A stretch of 64,000 nucleotides of DNA from Lates calcarifer (Eukaryota > Chordata > Actinopteri > Centropomidae), in assembly GCF_001640805.2 (NCBI RefSeq), contig NC_066848.1, positions 5,392,575 through 5,456,574 on the forward strand, read 5' to 3'. The notes under the pieces were generated by a model, which was not told where the DNA came from, ran no database searches, and worked only from the letters and a program-made list of their open reading frames with translations. The position numbers and the translations under genes are program-made. Below, piece after piece: positions 53,236 through 64,000 of this stretch. Within the stretch, counting starts at the first letter, position 1. The number at the start of each line of letters is the position of its first letter.

Positions 53236-54848
53236 GATTAGAGAATGGTGTCCTCGCACACCACATCACATGTACCGTGTAATAATACATTACATGTAAA
53301 CTGCTGAAGAAGTAGGCCTTGAAAGAATGAGGCTGCTACAGCATAACACATGGAGTAGCAGAATGGATCAGATATTTGCCCTGCTCAACTTTGCCTGAAC
53401 ATCACCTACTTAAAGTACAAGGCTGATTTCAACAGACAGAAACACAGCTGCACTGTGGGTTCATTGGAGTCTCCCAGTGTACACTGCTACATGGAGGAAG
53501 GAGAGAAGAAATCTTTGAACTAACTCTAGGGAACAGCAGGCTTTGGTTAAGATGCTGTATGTGGAGGTCAAGATAAAAATCCAGGAAGTGCAAATCTTGG
53601 TGAAAAAGATGGATAGCAACATGAGGAAGTAGATGTGGTCAGGCAAACACAGGGGCATCTCCAGACAACACAGCATTCACACAGCATGCTTTTCAAAACA
53701 CAACACATTAAGACAGATACACTTCCCCCCAGAAGAAAAGAGAAAATACAGATGCTTTGAGAGAGGAGTGGGAGATTCTACGTATGTGAAACTGGAGCAA
53801 CTGTCCTTGAATGCTGAGTGAAGAGGTTGGTCTGCAGTACCTCTTATTAGTTACTTAGACAGCTGTCCTGACATTTGTTCCCAAGCGACATCACAATTCA
53901 GACTTTAATTCATATGACCTGTTCAGCTTGTGTGTGACCTCAGTGACTCCCATGTGACATCAAGGTGTGAATGACCTACAGAGGTTAAAGAAACTCCCCA
54001 CCAGTCAGTGGAACTGATGATGCCTCTTGTGTGAATGATGAAATGTCCATTTACTTTTACTTCAGCAATATTGGATGTAGTATGTGTTAATGCTAAAACT
54101 CCTAGACACTTTTTCTGGCCTGTGATCAGATCTATGAGGGTCCACAAGGGCTAAACAGAAACAATTACAACTTTTAATTGTGATGCAATTGTCATATATA
54201 GTATGTTCTTTCCTGGTTTGATTTTATTTGATGGATATGTATAATTGGATTTATAATGATGTTTGATCATTATTTACAAAGACATCTGACAGGAATAATT
54301 ACCATTCATCATAATAGAAATCAGGTCAAATGTATATGTAAATAGTCTGAGTGAGTTGTTTTTTGTCTTTTAGCTTAAAAACTAAAAGTCTTCTTCCTAC
54401 CTCTTCCTACTGTTTTGGAAAAGGTGATATCACGTACGCCCATGCACTAATCAAAGACAGACAGTCATTATCAACCAGATAAACAGTTTTTCTGACTGTT
54501 AAACTTTTAATAAATAAGGTCTTAGGATGACATTTCAAGTTGTGAATATTTAATGTCAGTGAGATTTTTTAAAATGTGGTTTGAAACCACATTTCCAGAG
54601 ACTCTCTGCACTGTATTTCATCCTCTCATCAGTACTTGTAGCAGCACACCCACACACACATAGGTCCTTGCATTTTTTTTTTAAACACAGTGCTATTGTT
54701 TTTTTGTCTCAACATTGCCTAGTGTGTGATATTGTTAGTGAACACCTAGCCTGCTGAGGTGTCTTTGAGCAAAACTTGGCCAACTGAAATGAGGAATTTC
54801 CATATGGAGATCAGTAACATATCACACATGATACATTATCACATTAGA
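53236..54848. other. Intergenic, no gene recognised
   Basis: Sequence between the hAT remnant and the LINE fragment. Only short overlapping open frames (53461-53821 and 53923-54147) occur, with no family resemblance. Confidence 0.6.
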
Positions 54849-55487
54849 AAGCTGCTTGCAGCTGATAAAGAGCTGTGACAGTCAGTTGGACTCTCTTGAG
54901 GAACCATCTGTTTGCTGCAGTGGTTTAAATCAAACTAAGTTTGTGGAGCAGTGCAGTAGGAATTATGTGCTCCTAACTGTGGACAAGATGAAGGAGGTTG
55001 TGGTTGACTTCCAGAGGATGAGAACTGCAACCAAACCCTTTGTCATGATGAGTGAGGAGGTAGGAGTTGTGGAGCACTGCAAGTAAAAGTTTTGAACAGC
55101 AGACCAACAAGAAAGGGATGAGCAGTCTTAGTTCTTTCAATGTATGCAGATCAATAAACCCATTCACAAGGCTGGTACCACCACTTCACTGAACCTCCCC
55201 ATCATGGACAATCCATCCCATCCCCTCCACAACAGACTACAGAGGCAGTAGAGCTTATTTTCTATCAGACTCATTCAGGTCTACCGTCAGAAAGAACATT
55301 TCAGGAAATCATTCTTACCTTTCACCATATAACTTAACAAGCTGTGAACGCAACACTGACATATTAACACTGTGCAGCAGCTCACCTCTGTCTGACAAGT
55401 GAACACACTGCTGCACTACCATCTGTACCATACTATCAATATCATACTGTTACTGTTCATAAGACATGGTAATTTTGTTCTTATTGC

Positions 55488-55553
<66 letters not shown>
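54849..55553 (+). mobile_element. LINE fragment (L2/Rex1-like reverse transcriptase C-terminus and 3' end)
   Basis: The plus strand encodes a degraded end of a non-LTR retrotransposon polymerase. At about 54955-55083 the reading TVDKMKEVVVDFQR followed by EEVGVVEHCK matches the NVxKTKEMVxDFRR...VEVVxxYKYLG pattern of L2/CR1-type elements. After an internal deletion, the IMDNPSHPLH motif (about 55200-55230) and a diverged SLFSIRLIQ/FRKSFLP stretch follow, with stop codons inside. The fragment ends in a long ATCT tract, as expected for a 3' tail of such elements. The exact clade is not decided. Confidence 0.75.
55489..55553 (+). repeat. (ATCT)n microsatellite, about 16 units, at LINE 3' end
   Basis: A pure ATCT/TATC tetranucleotide array of about 65 bp lies directly after the LINE fragment. 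Its length and purity suggest it is polymorphic. Confidence 0.95.
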
Positions 55554-56699
55554 TTGAGACTTAAAGTAGTTAGTACGGCATAAAGCTTCAGTTGAACTAT
55601 TCTGTAGTATGGTGCTGCTTTTGTCTCTATTTGCACTCATTTAGAGATGTACTGTATATGCAGTGTGATGCTTCAGTGTCAAGTATTCCATCTGATCCCT
55701 GGTCAGACTATCACTAGACTTTTGGGCAGATTTTCCACTGTGAGCTTGAGAGTTTGTGACTTCAATTTAAAGTCAGGTAATAGCTCAGTACTAAAAGTTA
55801 ATTTCGCCAGATGAGTATGGTGGCACCTTATCTGATGGGGTGCACACAGTTTATCTAGAGATAAAAACTAACACAGTGCTTAGCTAGGTGTCTTCGATTT
55901 TATACGACAGAGTTTAGATATTTTTAAAAGCAATAAATATAGTGTTTAAAGAGGGCCTAAACATGTCTTCAAACCTGCATTTTTATTTATTTTTTCATGG
56001 TTATTTTTTACTTCATTTTACCAGAGTCATATGGGTAAGTAAATATTTCAGACAGCAAAACTGTTCATAAGCTGTCTAGGAAATTTAGGAACAGCCACTG
56101 TAGATTTCTACGTGTCACACAAACCTAAACATTTTTTTTTTTCAGGCAAATCATATAACACATGAATGCAAAAGTGTGTTTACAAGTCTTGGGGAGTACA
56201 ACTGCTACTTTAAACTTTCCATTGGGAGTCAGACAGTGTTATAGTGCAATACTAAATCAGTGGAGTACTCTTTTAATGACAAGGGCGTTTGCATGATGAC
56301 AAATGAAAATCATAAAGCCTGCATGCTGATCTGACACATTTTGTCAGCAGACTGGTTTAAGTTCACTTAGGTAATATTTTATTCATTTGATTTTTCAAAA
56401 CTAGTTTTTATATTTAATTTTTACGTGGAGTACAAGAAGAGTTACAATCAAACATAAAACACTCAAGAGGAAATAAAAGAGGAGCAAACCAAGAGAATTT
56501 ATAATCATCATTTATAGTTCATGGTCATTTTCCTCATACTCATTCCAAGTACAGGTCTCTGGAAGCAGAATTGACGGACAGAATGACAGAACAAACACAG
56601 AACAGCTGAAATGGAGACGTGTTTGAGCTATTCTCCTCGGGTTTTGCATCAGCCCAAGCACACATTGGACAATCTTATAATACCACTTGGAAACACACA

Positions 56700-58064
56700 C
56701 AGCAAGTTAATTTATCTTAATCATTGTCATCATCCATCATCATCACTCATATTCTTGGTCTTCATTCTCACTCATGTAAGTCAGGATTGAGGAGGAAGGC
56801 AGTGATTCTACCAGTATCCTTAAAAGATCCACACAAGTTGTCATGCCGCATCTCTCCACCATCAACACCTTGTGCAGTTTTTGGGAACGGATAGGCTACT
56901 ACTGGTCCGGGATCATTTATCTCTGGTTGGCATTTGTATAAAAACTATATAGGAACACATGTAAAAACAGGAGAGAATCAAATTATTATCCAACTGAAAA
57001 AAATGCAGATGTCTTCAGAAAATCTTCTATGTCTAGCAACACTTAATAACACTTATGTCTTCTTTTTGTCCATTTTTTTTGTTTTATTCCAAAATGGTTG
57101 AGGAGCAGTTATAGTTTGCATTATCTATACAACAGGCTATAAAACACCACTTTGTCACAGTCCAGAAAGCACATATAGATGTGGTTGTACTGTATATAAA
57201 CATATGTACTGTAATAAGATAATTTTGCGTGCATGGCTCCCGAATGATCACTTTTGAGACACCCTCAGCACTCTGAGGATACTCTCTCCTTTGAGTTCAC
57301 ATGATGTGAAAACGAAGGCCTCCAGATTTCTTACTGGCACAATGGACATATTCTTCTTTTAAATCATAGTCTTTCAAGAGAAAACTGCCATCCTTTCTCA
57401 TCTTTGCACTGTGGCAGCTCAGTCAGCCAGGTATTAGTCTTTGCCGGCCATCACTGCCTCTTCTGTGAGTACTTTGGCTGATTCCACAGACGTCCATCAG
57501 GGATTTTTTCTCTCTGAATTTGCTGTCACCTGATTTTTTTTTTCTCTTCCTCCACAGTAAATGTTTGGCGTATTTATGTATGTATTTATTTATGCACTGT
57601 GTCATTTTCTCTAGAAAAAGTCTCAACAACACAAACACAGGCAATGTAAATGAAAACATTAAGTTTGTAATGCGGGAACTCTCTTTGCAAAGTGCGTCTG
57701 TGCTCCTCTGTTTACCAGAAACAAGGGAGTTAGATCACATTGTCCTGGCCAAGGAAACAAGTCACAGATGGGTTAATGTTGTTTGGTTGACATGTTAGAT
57801 ATGTATTCAGTTCATTTTCAGTTGGATGCCAGAGCCATTTTCCATCAGTCTCTTTCTGGACTGTATATCTTTTCTATCTCCAGTGCTTGAGTCTAAAGAA
57901 AGTCGTTTTTTCATTTTTCATATTTACTTTTCAGAGCATTGTCTTATAGGAAAAATGACTAAATAATGTTCATCTTTGTAATTATACTGTACACATGTTG
58001 ATGTCCTGATTTGTCTTTTCGATAAACGTTTGACTTGGTCTGGCAAAGACCAAAGGTTTGACAA
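56700..58064 (-). other. nrxn1: Probable nrxn1 3' UTR and downstream flank, end undetermined
   Basis: This AT-rich sequence directly follows the stop codon on the minus strand. Minus-strand AATAAA hexamers occur at 57585-57590 and 57083-57088, but neither has a clearly GU-rich downstream element, so the cleavage site cannot be fixed. Neurexin 3' UTRs can be long, so the true end may lie further left. The small open frames here (57423-57659 and 57520-57798) overlap on opposite strands and look random. Confidence 0.4.
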
Positions 58065-58366
58065 TCACACATAGTACTCCTTGTCCTTGTTCTTCTTATT
58101 CTTGCTTGAGGTCTTTGCAGTGTTGACTGGTTTCTCTTTGACTACGGTGCCGTTGGACTGTGCCGAGTTGCTGATGTAGTTGCGACTCTCATCTACATGG
58201 TATGAGCCTTCGTCTCTGTTCCGGTATTTGTACATAGCGTAAAGCAGGATCAGAATACATAGGGCAGCTGCTGCTACAATGCCGACCACCATCCCCGTTG
58301 TGCTGCTGGACTCCCTGAAGACCTCCGTTGTGCCTGGACCCCTTGGTCCAGCACCAGTGGGATTGG
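58065..58366 (-). CDS. nrxn1: Neurexin-1 (nrxn1a or nrxn1b), terminal coding exon: end of stalk, transmembrane helix, cytoplasmic tail
   Basis: Neurexins are presynaptic adhesion receptors that bind neuroligins, LRRTMs and cerebellins. This exon gives 99 residues plus TGA. Residues 1-23 are the juxtamembrane stalk, ending in the RESSSTTG block. Residues 24-45 form the transmembrane helix ([19 protein letters not shown]). Residues 46-58 ([13 protein letters not shown]) are the protein 4.1-binding region. Residues 59-72 carry [13 protein letters not shown] lysine-rich segment ([12 protein letters not shown]) ends in the class II PDZ ligand used by CASK and Mints. The exon starts in phase 1 after a clear acceptor (CTCCCTTGCAG); the open frame continuing to 58472 is intron read-through. 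From family knowledge, YHVDESR and the [12 protein letters not shown] end favour neurexin-1 over neurexin-2 (YQVDQSR) and neurexin-3 (YQVDETR, KDREYYV). Alpha and beta forms share this exon. The frame is intact. The a/b copy cannot be decided. Confidence 0.96.
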
Positions 58367-58390
58367 CTGCAAGGGAGACAGAAATATGAT
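58367..58390 (-). other. Splice acceptor of the last nrxn1 intron
   Basis: Read on the minus strand, a pyrimidine-rich run (TTTCTGTCTCCCTTGCAG) ends in AG exactly where neurexin homology begins. The exon opens with CC, which completes an alanine codon whose first base must come from the preceding exon. This fits the Ala-Asn-Pro-Thr junction known in neurexin-1. Confidence 0.85.
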
Positions 58391-61300
58391 TACCACAAAT
58401 GTACTGAGCACACCATCTTCTACATTTCATCATTATTAGTAGAAGTAGATTCATGGTAGTGAGTGAATGCATTTCTTCTAGCTGCTGGTGTGGATCAATA
58501 TCACAGTTTAAAGTTGAATGATAGTACAGCCATCATGCCTCAAGGTTCCTGAAGCAAAAAATAGATGTTGGCTGATAGGACTGGCCTTCCCACTTTATAG
58601 AAAAGCATGCAATTATACAATGAATAGAGACAAAAACCGACAAGGATAATCATTAATAATCCAAAATGAAATGCTATACAATGGTGAGGGCGAGAGGGTC
58701 GTGGTCAAATTCTTTTTGTCTTAAATAAATTCATACAAAAGTAGAATCGGTATCTTAAACCATTTAACAAGCCTGTTAAATGCCAGCTAAAACTGTCAAA
58801 AATGACCCTCGCAGTTCAATACAACACAAAAACCTCATGAGGATTTTCTTATAAAACTCTTAGAGATTATATTTTAAATCCTTTGACAGTCACCAAATCC
58901 AAAATTACTCTTGAAATTATTTTGAAATGTCAAGAAATCATTCCTGCAACACCCTGAAGGAACTGAAGTATCTATTAGGACTTTCAATAAATGTAGGAGC
59001 TGGACATTTAAAAAAAAAACAACTTTGCCTTAAGTACATGTCATTTTACCTGCCTAATCTACTATCAGCATTATAATTCCTGCAGAGCATTATTCTGAAG
59101 ATATTCACTGAACTGTAATCGTTCACATTTCTGAGTGTGAAGAAGGTGAGATGCTGCAGGACAGAGAGATCTGCTCAACTCAGAAGCGAAGCTGACAAGA
59201 AGACTAATGTGTTAATGATTCACAGAGAAGCTCACTTAAAAGCTTACTGCTCATTACATGTTTTACAGCACAGTCATGAATGAACAGACCACATTTCCGA
59301 CATTCATTATATATTCAAGCAGCATGACTGTATCACATAGTCTCTGAAAATAAATTTTTCAGGAAGAAACAATTCTTCAATTTACTCAGCAGATTTTGCC
59401 AAAGGCTGTCCCCACTCCTGTTCTGAAATGGTGCTATTCAATGGAGCACATTCTGAAAACACATCAGCTCCCTGATATTATTCAGTCCTCCTGGCACATC
59501 TCTCTGTGTGTTTTTGTAGCAGTCATCATTTCTGCTTAAGCTCTCTTTGTTGCATTCGTGAAATCCAAACACCCAACACTAACATTTGGAAATGAAAGCA
59601 TTCTGGTTCCACTGGATTGGGGCACGAAATATTTGAGGGATTTACAGCTGGGTTCAGATCAGAGCTATGTTGACGTGAAGATGTTACGCTTCGATTTGCA
59701 TTTACACTGGACAAACTAACAGCAACAATAGAAACATAAATAGTTGTGTTGAGATGTAGGCCTGAATTATTTCCACTGTGTTGACAGTGCTTCTGTTCCT
59801 AGTCCTTGGCCACAGAGTGCTGAGAAGTGCTGAAAAACACTTGTGGAGTGATGCTCTGATGCTATGGCAATGAGAATCCTACACTCTGAAGCAATATACG
59901 AACCACTTGTTACTCCATGTAAATGACCTTCAGTAGGGTCTAGATTACTTTTAGAAATTGTTATTGTTCATACATATTCCTCTCACAGGCCTTTAAGGCT
60001 TATGGCTATTATTTGTCACTTCCATTATAATATATTCTCTAGATCTTATTTTGAACGTGAAATGTTGCAAGTGAAATGCCTGTGCAGTTGCTCATTCAAG
60101 AAACACTTGATACTAGTACTATGTGTGTTGTACAGTCAAAGTACTAGTCGAATGTATATAACTGCAACTGGTTAAATTAAATGGATTAAAGCATGGTGAG
60201 TTTTCTATGAAATAACTTTTTCATGTCCTACTTTTGTTTGGTTGATTTGCAGCTGAAAAATGACTAGTTATTTAATTTGTATTAAACATATCTTAAGACT
60301 TATGTTGTTAAGGTTAAAAGTGGTCATTTACTGTATGGCTACAGTGCAGTCATTCATTCTCAGGCTGAGGTTTGTAGTATAAGACCTTGCAGTATAAAGA
60401 CTTGCAACAGTGCTATATTCTGTGAGGATATTAAAAGATGGCTTTTCTTTCTTTAACGCTTACCAAACGTTCATGGAGCTACAGCACTATGTATTTGGTA
60501 CAACATTGAACCCTCAGTTTAAGTGTTAGATCATCATTCAACTGCTATACTCTCCAGCACATAGAGAACCAATTTAATGAACACCTTATTATATATTGAA
60601 ACTTTGGGCTGAAGCCTGGTCATATGAGCAAATGAACAGAACCTAATGGCATGTACATTAATAGCAACTGCAATATTTATATCAATATTCGTGAATATTC
60701 ATGTGAGCAAGTCATAACAGATTTTACATTTATAATGACAGGTGTCCGCATTTTTCTATTTCAACAAAATGGGCATTTGATATTTATTGAAATTCATTCC
60801 ACATGTGCTGTCACTCTTGTCCCATTTTGCTGTCCCAGTTTTCTCACTCCTTTTTTTTGAGAGCATTTTGATTTTAGAAAATAATTGCATTCTTCAGCTT
60901 TGATATCGAACCAGTTTCAAAAAGAAATTTCACCCTAAAACAGAAACTACGACATTGTCTCTTCATTATTCAGTCCTTTGATCTTGGCCAGTCAGAGTAA
61001 CACTTCCGCACGAACAACTCTCTCCCTCAGCTAGAGCTCAGTATCCACAGTACAGAGTAACCCTCCATCCTCTCTTACATCAAAAGGAAAAGACGTGGAA
61101 AACAAAATTTTGCTGCTATTGAAGTTCGTCATAATCACCTTGTCTCATCTCGTCACATCCTTATTTTATGACAGACTAACTTCTCTGAACATGAGCAAAG
61201 AGGGCAGTTCTTGTTCTCACTGTATAAAAAGGTTGTTTCTTCCTGATCCATGAAGGGCAGGCAGAATTAATAAGATGATACAGCACATCCCATCCTACAT

Positions 61301-64000
61301 ACTACTTTTGCGGCAATTTCTCAATGTCGAACAAGCTCACAATAAATGCAAGACAGTTCTCTGGGATTTTTTCAGTGGAGGCATGAAGGTGTGCCTGTCC
61401 TTCAGGTTTCAGTGAATATAAAATGCTCAACAAACACATAAAAAAATTTATTTAAGGAGCTAAAACTTAACACCAAATTATTGTTATCATCCAGTGTTTA
61501 CACAGTAAATAACTTAAATGTTTGAAAACACTCATTTCCACCAGTGACTGGGGAATGAGTGCACATCAGCATGCCCACTTCATATTCTGAATGCTGTCCA
61601 AGTTGTAATACAGCACTCCTTATGTCTCTGATAGCTCTTCATTGTTCTCCCTCTCGTGTCTCACTCAGTGTTGATGGTTTTAGAGATGAAGTGCTTTTTT
61701 GATTGCATTCATTTCTCTTCTTGAGTGACAGCTTAATGACCAGACAAACATTGCTTTGAACTGCCTAATATTAGCTAATGATCCGCAAAGGCAGCACATG
61801 TGGCTACTTTTGCCCTTTACAGTTCTCACTGTAAAGGGCAAAGTTCTCTAAGCTGTCTGCCAGGAGAGGAGACACTACAGCCGTTCATTGACATGTTTTC
61901 CACTGTGGTTAGACTGATCAGGGGCCCCAAGTATGCTTCCAATGCCAGCAGACATTCAAGGACAAGCGCAGAGTACCACTGGGGGATTGAGTGTGACTGA
62001 GCGTTGCAACAGATTAGCTCTGCTTGTGACAAGCCCACTTATCCTTGCAGACAGGTGTGAAGAATGCTCTCGCCTTGTGGGCAAAAGCCACTGGTTGACA
62101 TGGCTCTTCCCCAGCAAGCCACTGTGCGGGCATTGACGGTGAGTTACTTTCATATTTGCTATCTATCCTTTGTTTGGGGTCAAAAAGTTGAAAGTGTAGA
62201 TAACATAGCAGGTTGATGGAGGAAGGGGGTCTAGATGTGGCACTTGAGGGTTGTATATGAACCCTGGGATGGCTCCTACAGCGAGGTGACAGAGTTGGAG
62301 GAGTTGTGAATGCAGGTGGCCTTAGTCTGCTATATCAGGGGTGAGTCATGATAACAGTACCATGGTGTGCTGTTCTTCCTTCAGTGATCTAACACCTCCT
62401 GCTCTGGGCTTTGTTATTTCCTCTTGCCTGGATCTGTTGATTGGCTTCCCATAGGCTCTGTTCACACACACAGATCTAGGAAACCCTCAATCAGCTGACC
62501 ACATTTTGCCTGTCATTACTGGAAAAAGTAAAATGGTAAAATAAGTTGGCTGTGTGATCCATTCATTTAATTTTACATTTAGGCAGAAAGATTTCAGCCA
62601 CATTTTCAACCTTTTCCTGCAAAATCCAATTTAATATCTTAACAAAGAAAGCTGAGTCGTGACCACTACTTAAGGGATTAACACTGCATTTAGCACAGTG
62701 CTGACACAGCCATGTTTTGTCCAAAAAGATTAGCATTCATTACAGCTCATTAGTTTGCATTTAGTCTCAGCAGTGTCTATCAAATAGTCACCTGATGGCA
62801 GACAGGGATCTTTCGCCAGTCCCTTAGATTACCTGATACACTTGATGATGCGGCTCATTTGCTACCCATGAGCCTGGCTCTGCACTCTGCCCCGCTCTCC
62901 CTCATGTTGGGCTCAGGCAAAGTAATATGGCAGACACAAGGCCTTCAAGAAAGCCTTATAAGACCTCAGTCAAAATGCATCTGCCTGTCTGTTCATTAGC
63001 ACTCCATCACCTCAGAATGAAGGCACATAAACTGAGAGAGAAATAGCGCCTGAAACAAGTGTTTAAAATGATGGCTGCTCTTATACGCTCTAGTCGAGCG
63101 TACCCAACGGTAAAATTAGACATGGGGAAAATGACCTTAAAGCGGCGCCTAGTTTCATGGTAGCATAGCGGGGGTGCACTTGTGAAGCAATAGAGGTAAA
63201 CTCAGGGGGGGTTAACTTTTGAAGGATTGCAGTTGTGTAAAAGCTGCCAAAATAACTTTCTCCTCTCCGTCTCATTCCAGAGCGAGACTTAAATTACAGT
63301 ATCACATCCAGACCATCATAAAGTCCTTGCTGTTTTATTCACAAGGACAACAGTCAATGTTTCAGTCATTTAGTCACAAATCATTTGCTTCCACCATGCT
63401 GAGAATCCTCTGGAAGAGATACACAAGGAAAACCGCAAACAAAGAAGCATGGATACTCCTATTTGTGACCCTGATCCGTAAATGTTAGTGAGGAAAATGA
63501 AATAGCCTGGCCAGGAATTTCATTTGCTGCACAGAGAGGCAGTGAGAGGTAATGACACGAACTGAGATTGCTTTGGCTTCAATGTTCTAGTTACTCCAGG
63601 GTTTATTTGATAGCACCTTTTCTCTTAATTCTCCCTGGATTCAGTGCAGATACAGGAGCTCGCCTCTCTGAGATATTAGCGTTGGTGCAACGGAACTTGT
63701 CATTTAAAAGCCTGTGCAATGCCTGATGTGATTCCATTTCTTTTTTGCCTGACTTCTTTTTGCCACGTGCTCTCAAGGAGAGGAATGGGATCAGAGATTC
63801 CACACTGTCAGGCAGGATTTGAATAAATGGTCCTCTTCAAAGACTATTTTTCCTCATTTGTCTCCAGCGAGAAGGTTCATTTGTTTGGTAATTTGTAACA
63901 GGGTGAGCAGGCTGACGGGGGCCATGGATGGAGGAAAACACGCGGAGTGGAGCCAGGGGGTTACTTCAGGTGTGCGCGAGGCTTGTTGAGAGGTAATGGA
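58391..64000 (-). other. nrxn1: Last intron of nrxn1 (partial), no further exon recognised
   Basis: Everything right of the terminal exon should be intronic sequence of the minus-strand gene. I looked for minus-strand segments with neurexin LNS or stalk similarity and a phase-1 donor, and found none. A donor-like site near 60471 lacks an open frame before it. The small open frames here (for example at 61800-62153 and 63603-63803) overlap on both strands and look like chance. One perfect hairpin lies at 61809-61842. The preceding exon is probably beyond position 64000. Confidence 0.7.
61809..61842. repeat. Perfect 14-bp inverted repeat, 6-base loop, in nrxn1 intron
   Basis: TTTGCCCTTTACAG and CTGTAAAGGGCAAA are exact reverse complements separated by TTCTCA. 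The structure would fold in the minus-strand nrxn1 pre-mRNA. Confidence 0.9.

Noticed and set aside
58367..58472. Extension of the neurexin reading frame to an upstream ATG
   Set aside because: The extra residues are not neurexin-like, and a strong acceptor (CTCCCTTGCAG) marks the true exon start at 58366.
60451..60480. Donor-like GGTAAGCG on the minus strand as a possible upstream nrxn1 exon
   Set aside because: The only phase that would join to the terminal exon has a stop codon three codons before the site, and the sequence is not neurexin-like.

Overview
The window looks like AT-rich, non-coding DNA from a teleost fish, probably a percomorph. This rests on the spliced neurexin terminal exon, the dense microsatellites, and several dispersed repeats that I recognise as abundant in ray-finned fish. 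No operons, ribosome-binding sites, long intact reading frames, rRNA genes, convincing tRNA genes or CRISPR arrays are visible. The organism call uses family knowledge, not a database search.

Only one host protein-coding segment can be supported: the last coding exon of a neurexin on the minus strand (58065-58366). It encodes the end of the stalk, the single transmembrane helix and the whole cytoplasmic tail, ending in the PDZ ligand EYYV. The tail is closest to neurexin-1 (nrxn1a or nrxn1b cannot be decided). Sequence from 58367 to 64000 is therefore the last nrxn1 intron, with no further exon recognised. Sequence left of 58065 is 3' UTR and then about 55 kb of downstream intergenic DNA.

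The intergenic part is a gene desert carrying old transposon remnants. They are: three copies of one fish dispersed repeat (about 3.4, 25.5 and 51.5 kb); a fragment resembling the GIY-YIG endonuclease end of a retroelement (14.1 kb); a palindromic MITE-like element (16.1 kb); a cluster of tRNA-derived and SINE-like fragments (24.6-25.5 kb); two LINE 3' ends (33.9-34.3 and 54.8-55.6 kb), each ending in a short tandem tail; and a hAT element with a broken BED-finger transposase remnant (52.4-53.2 kb). Simple repeats and a few short perfect hairpins complete the inventory.

I see no novel multi-gene system. The most useful points are the neurexin exon, the decayed hAT transposase with two altered zinc ligands, the repeated fish family with its internal sub-repeat, and the perfect hairpin inside the nrxn1 intron.
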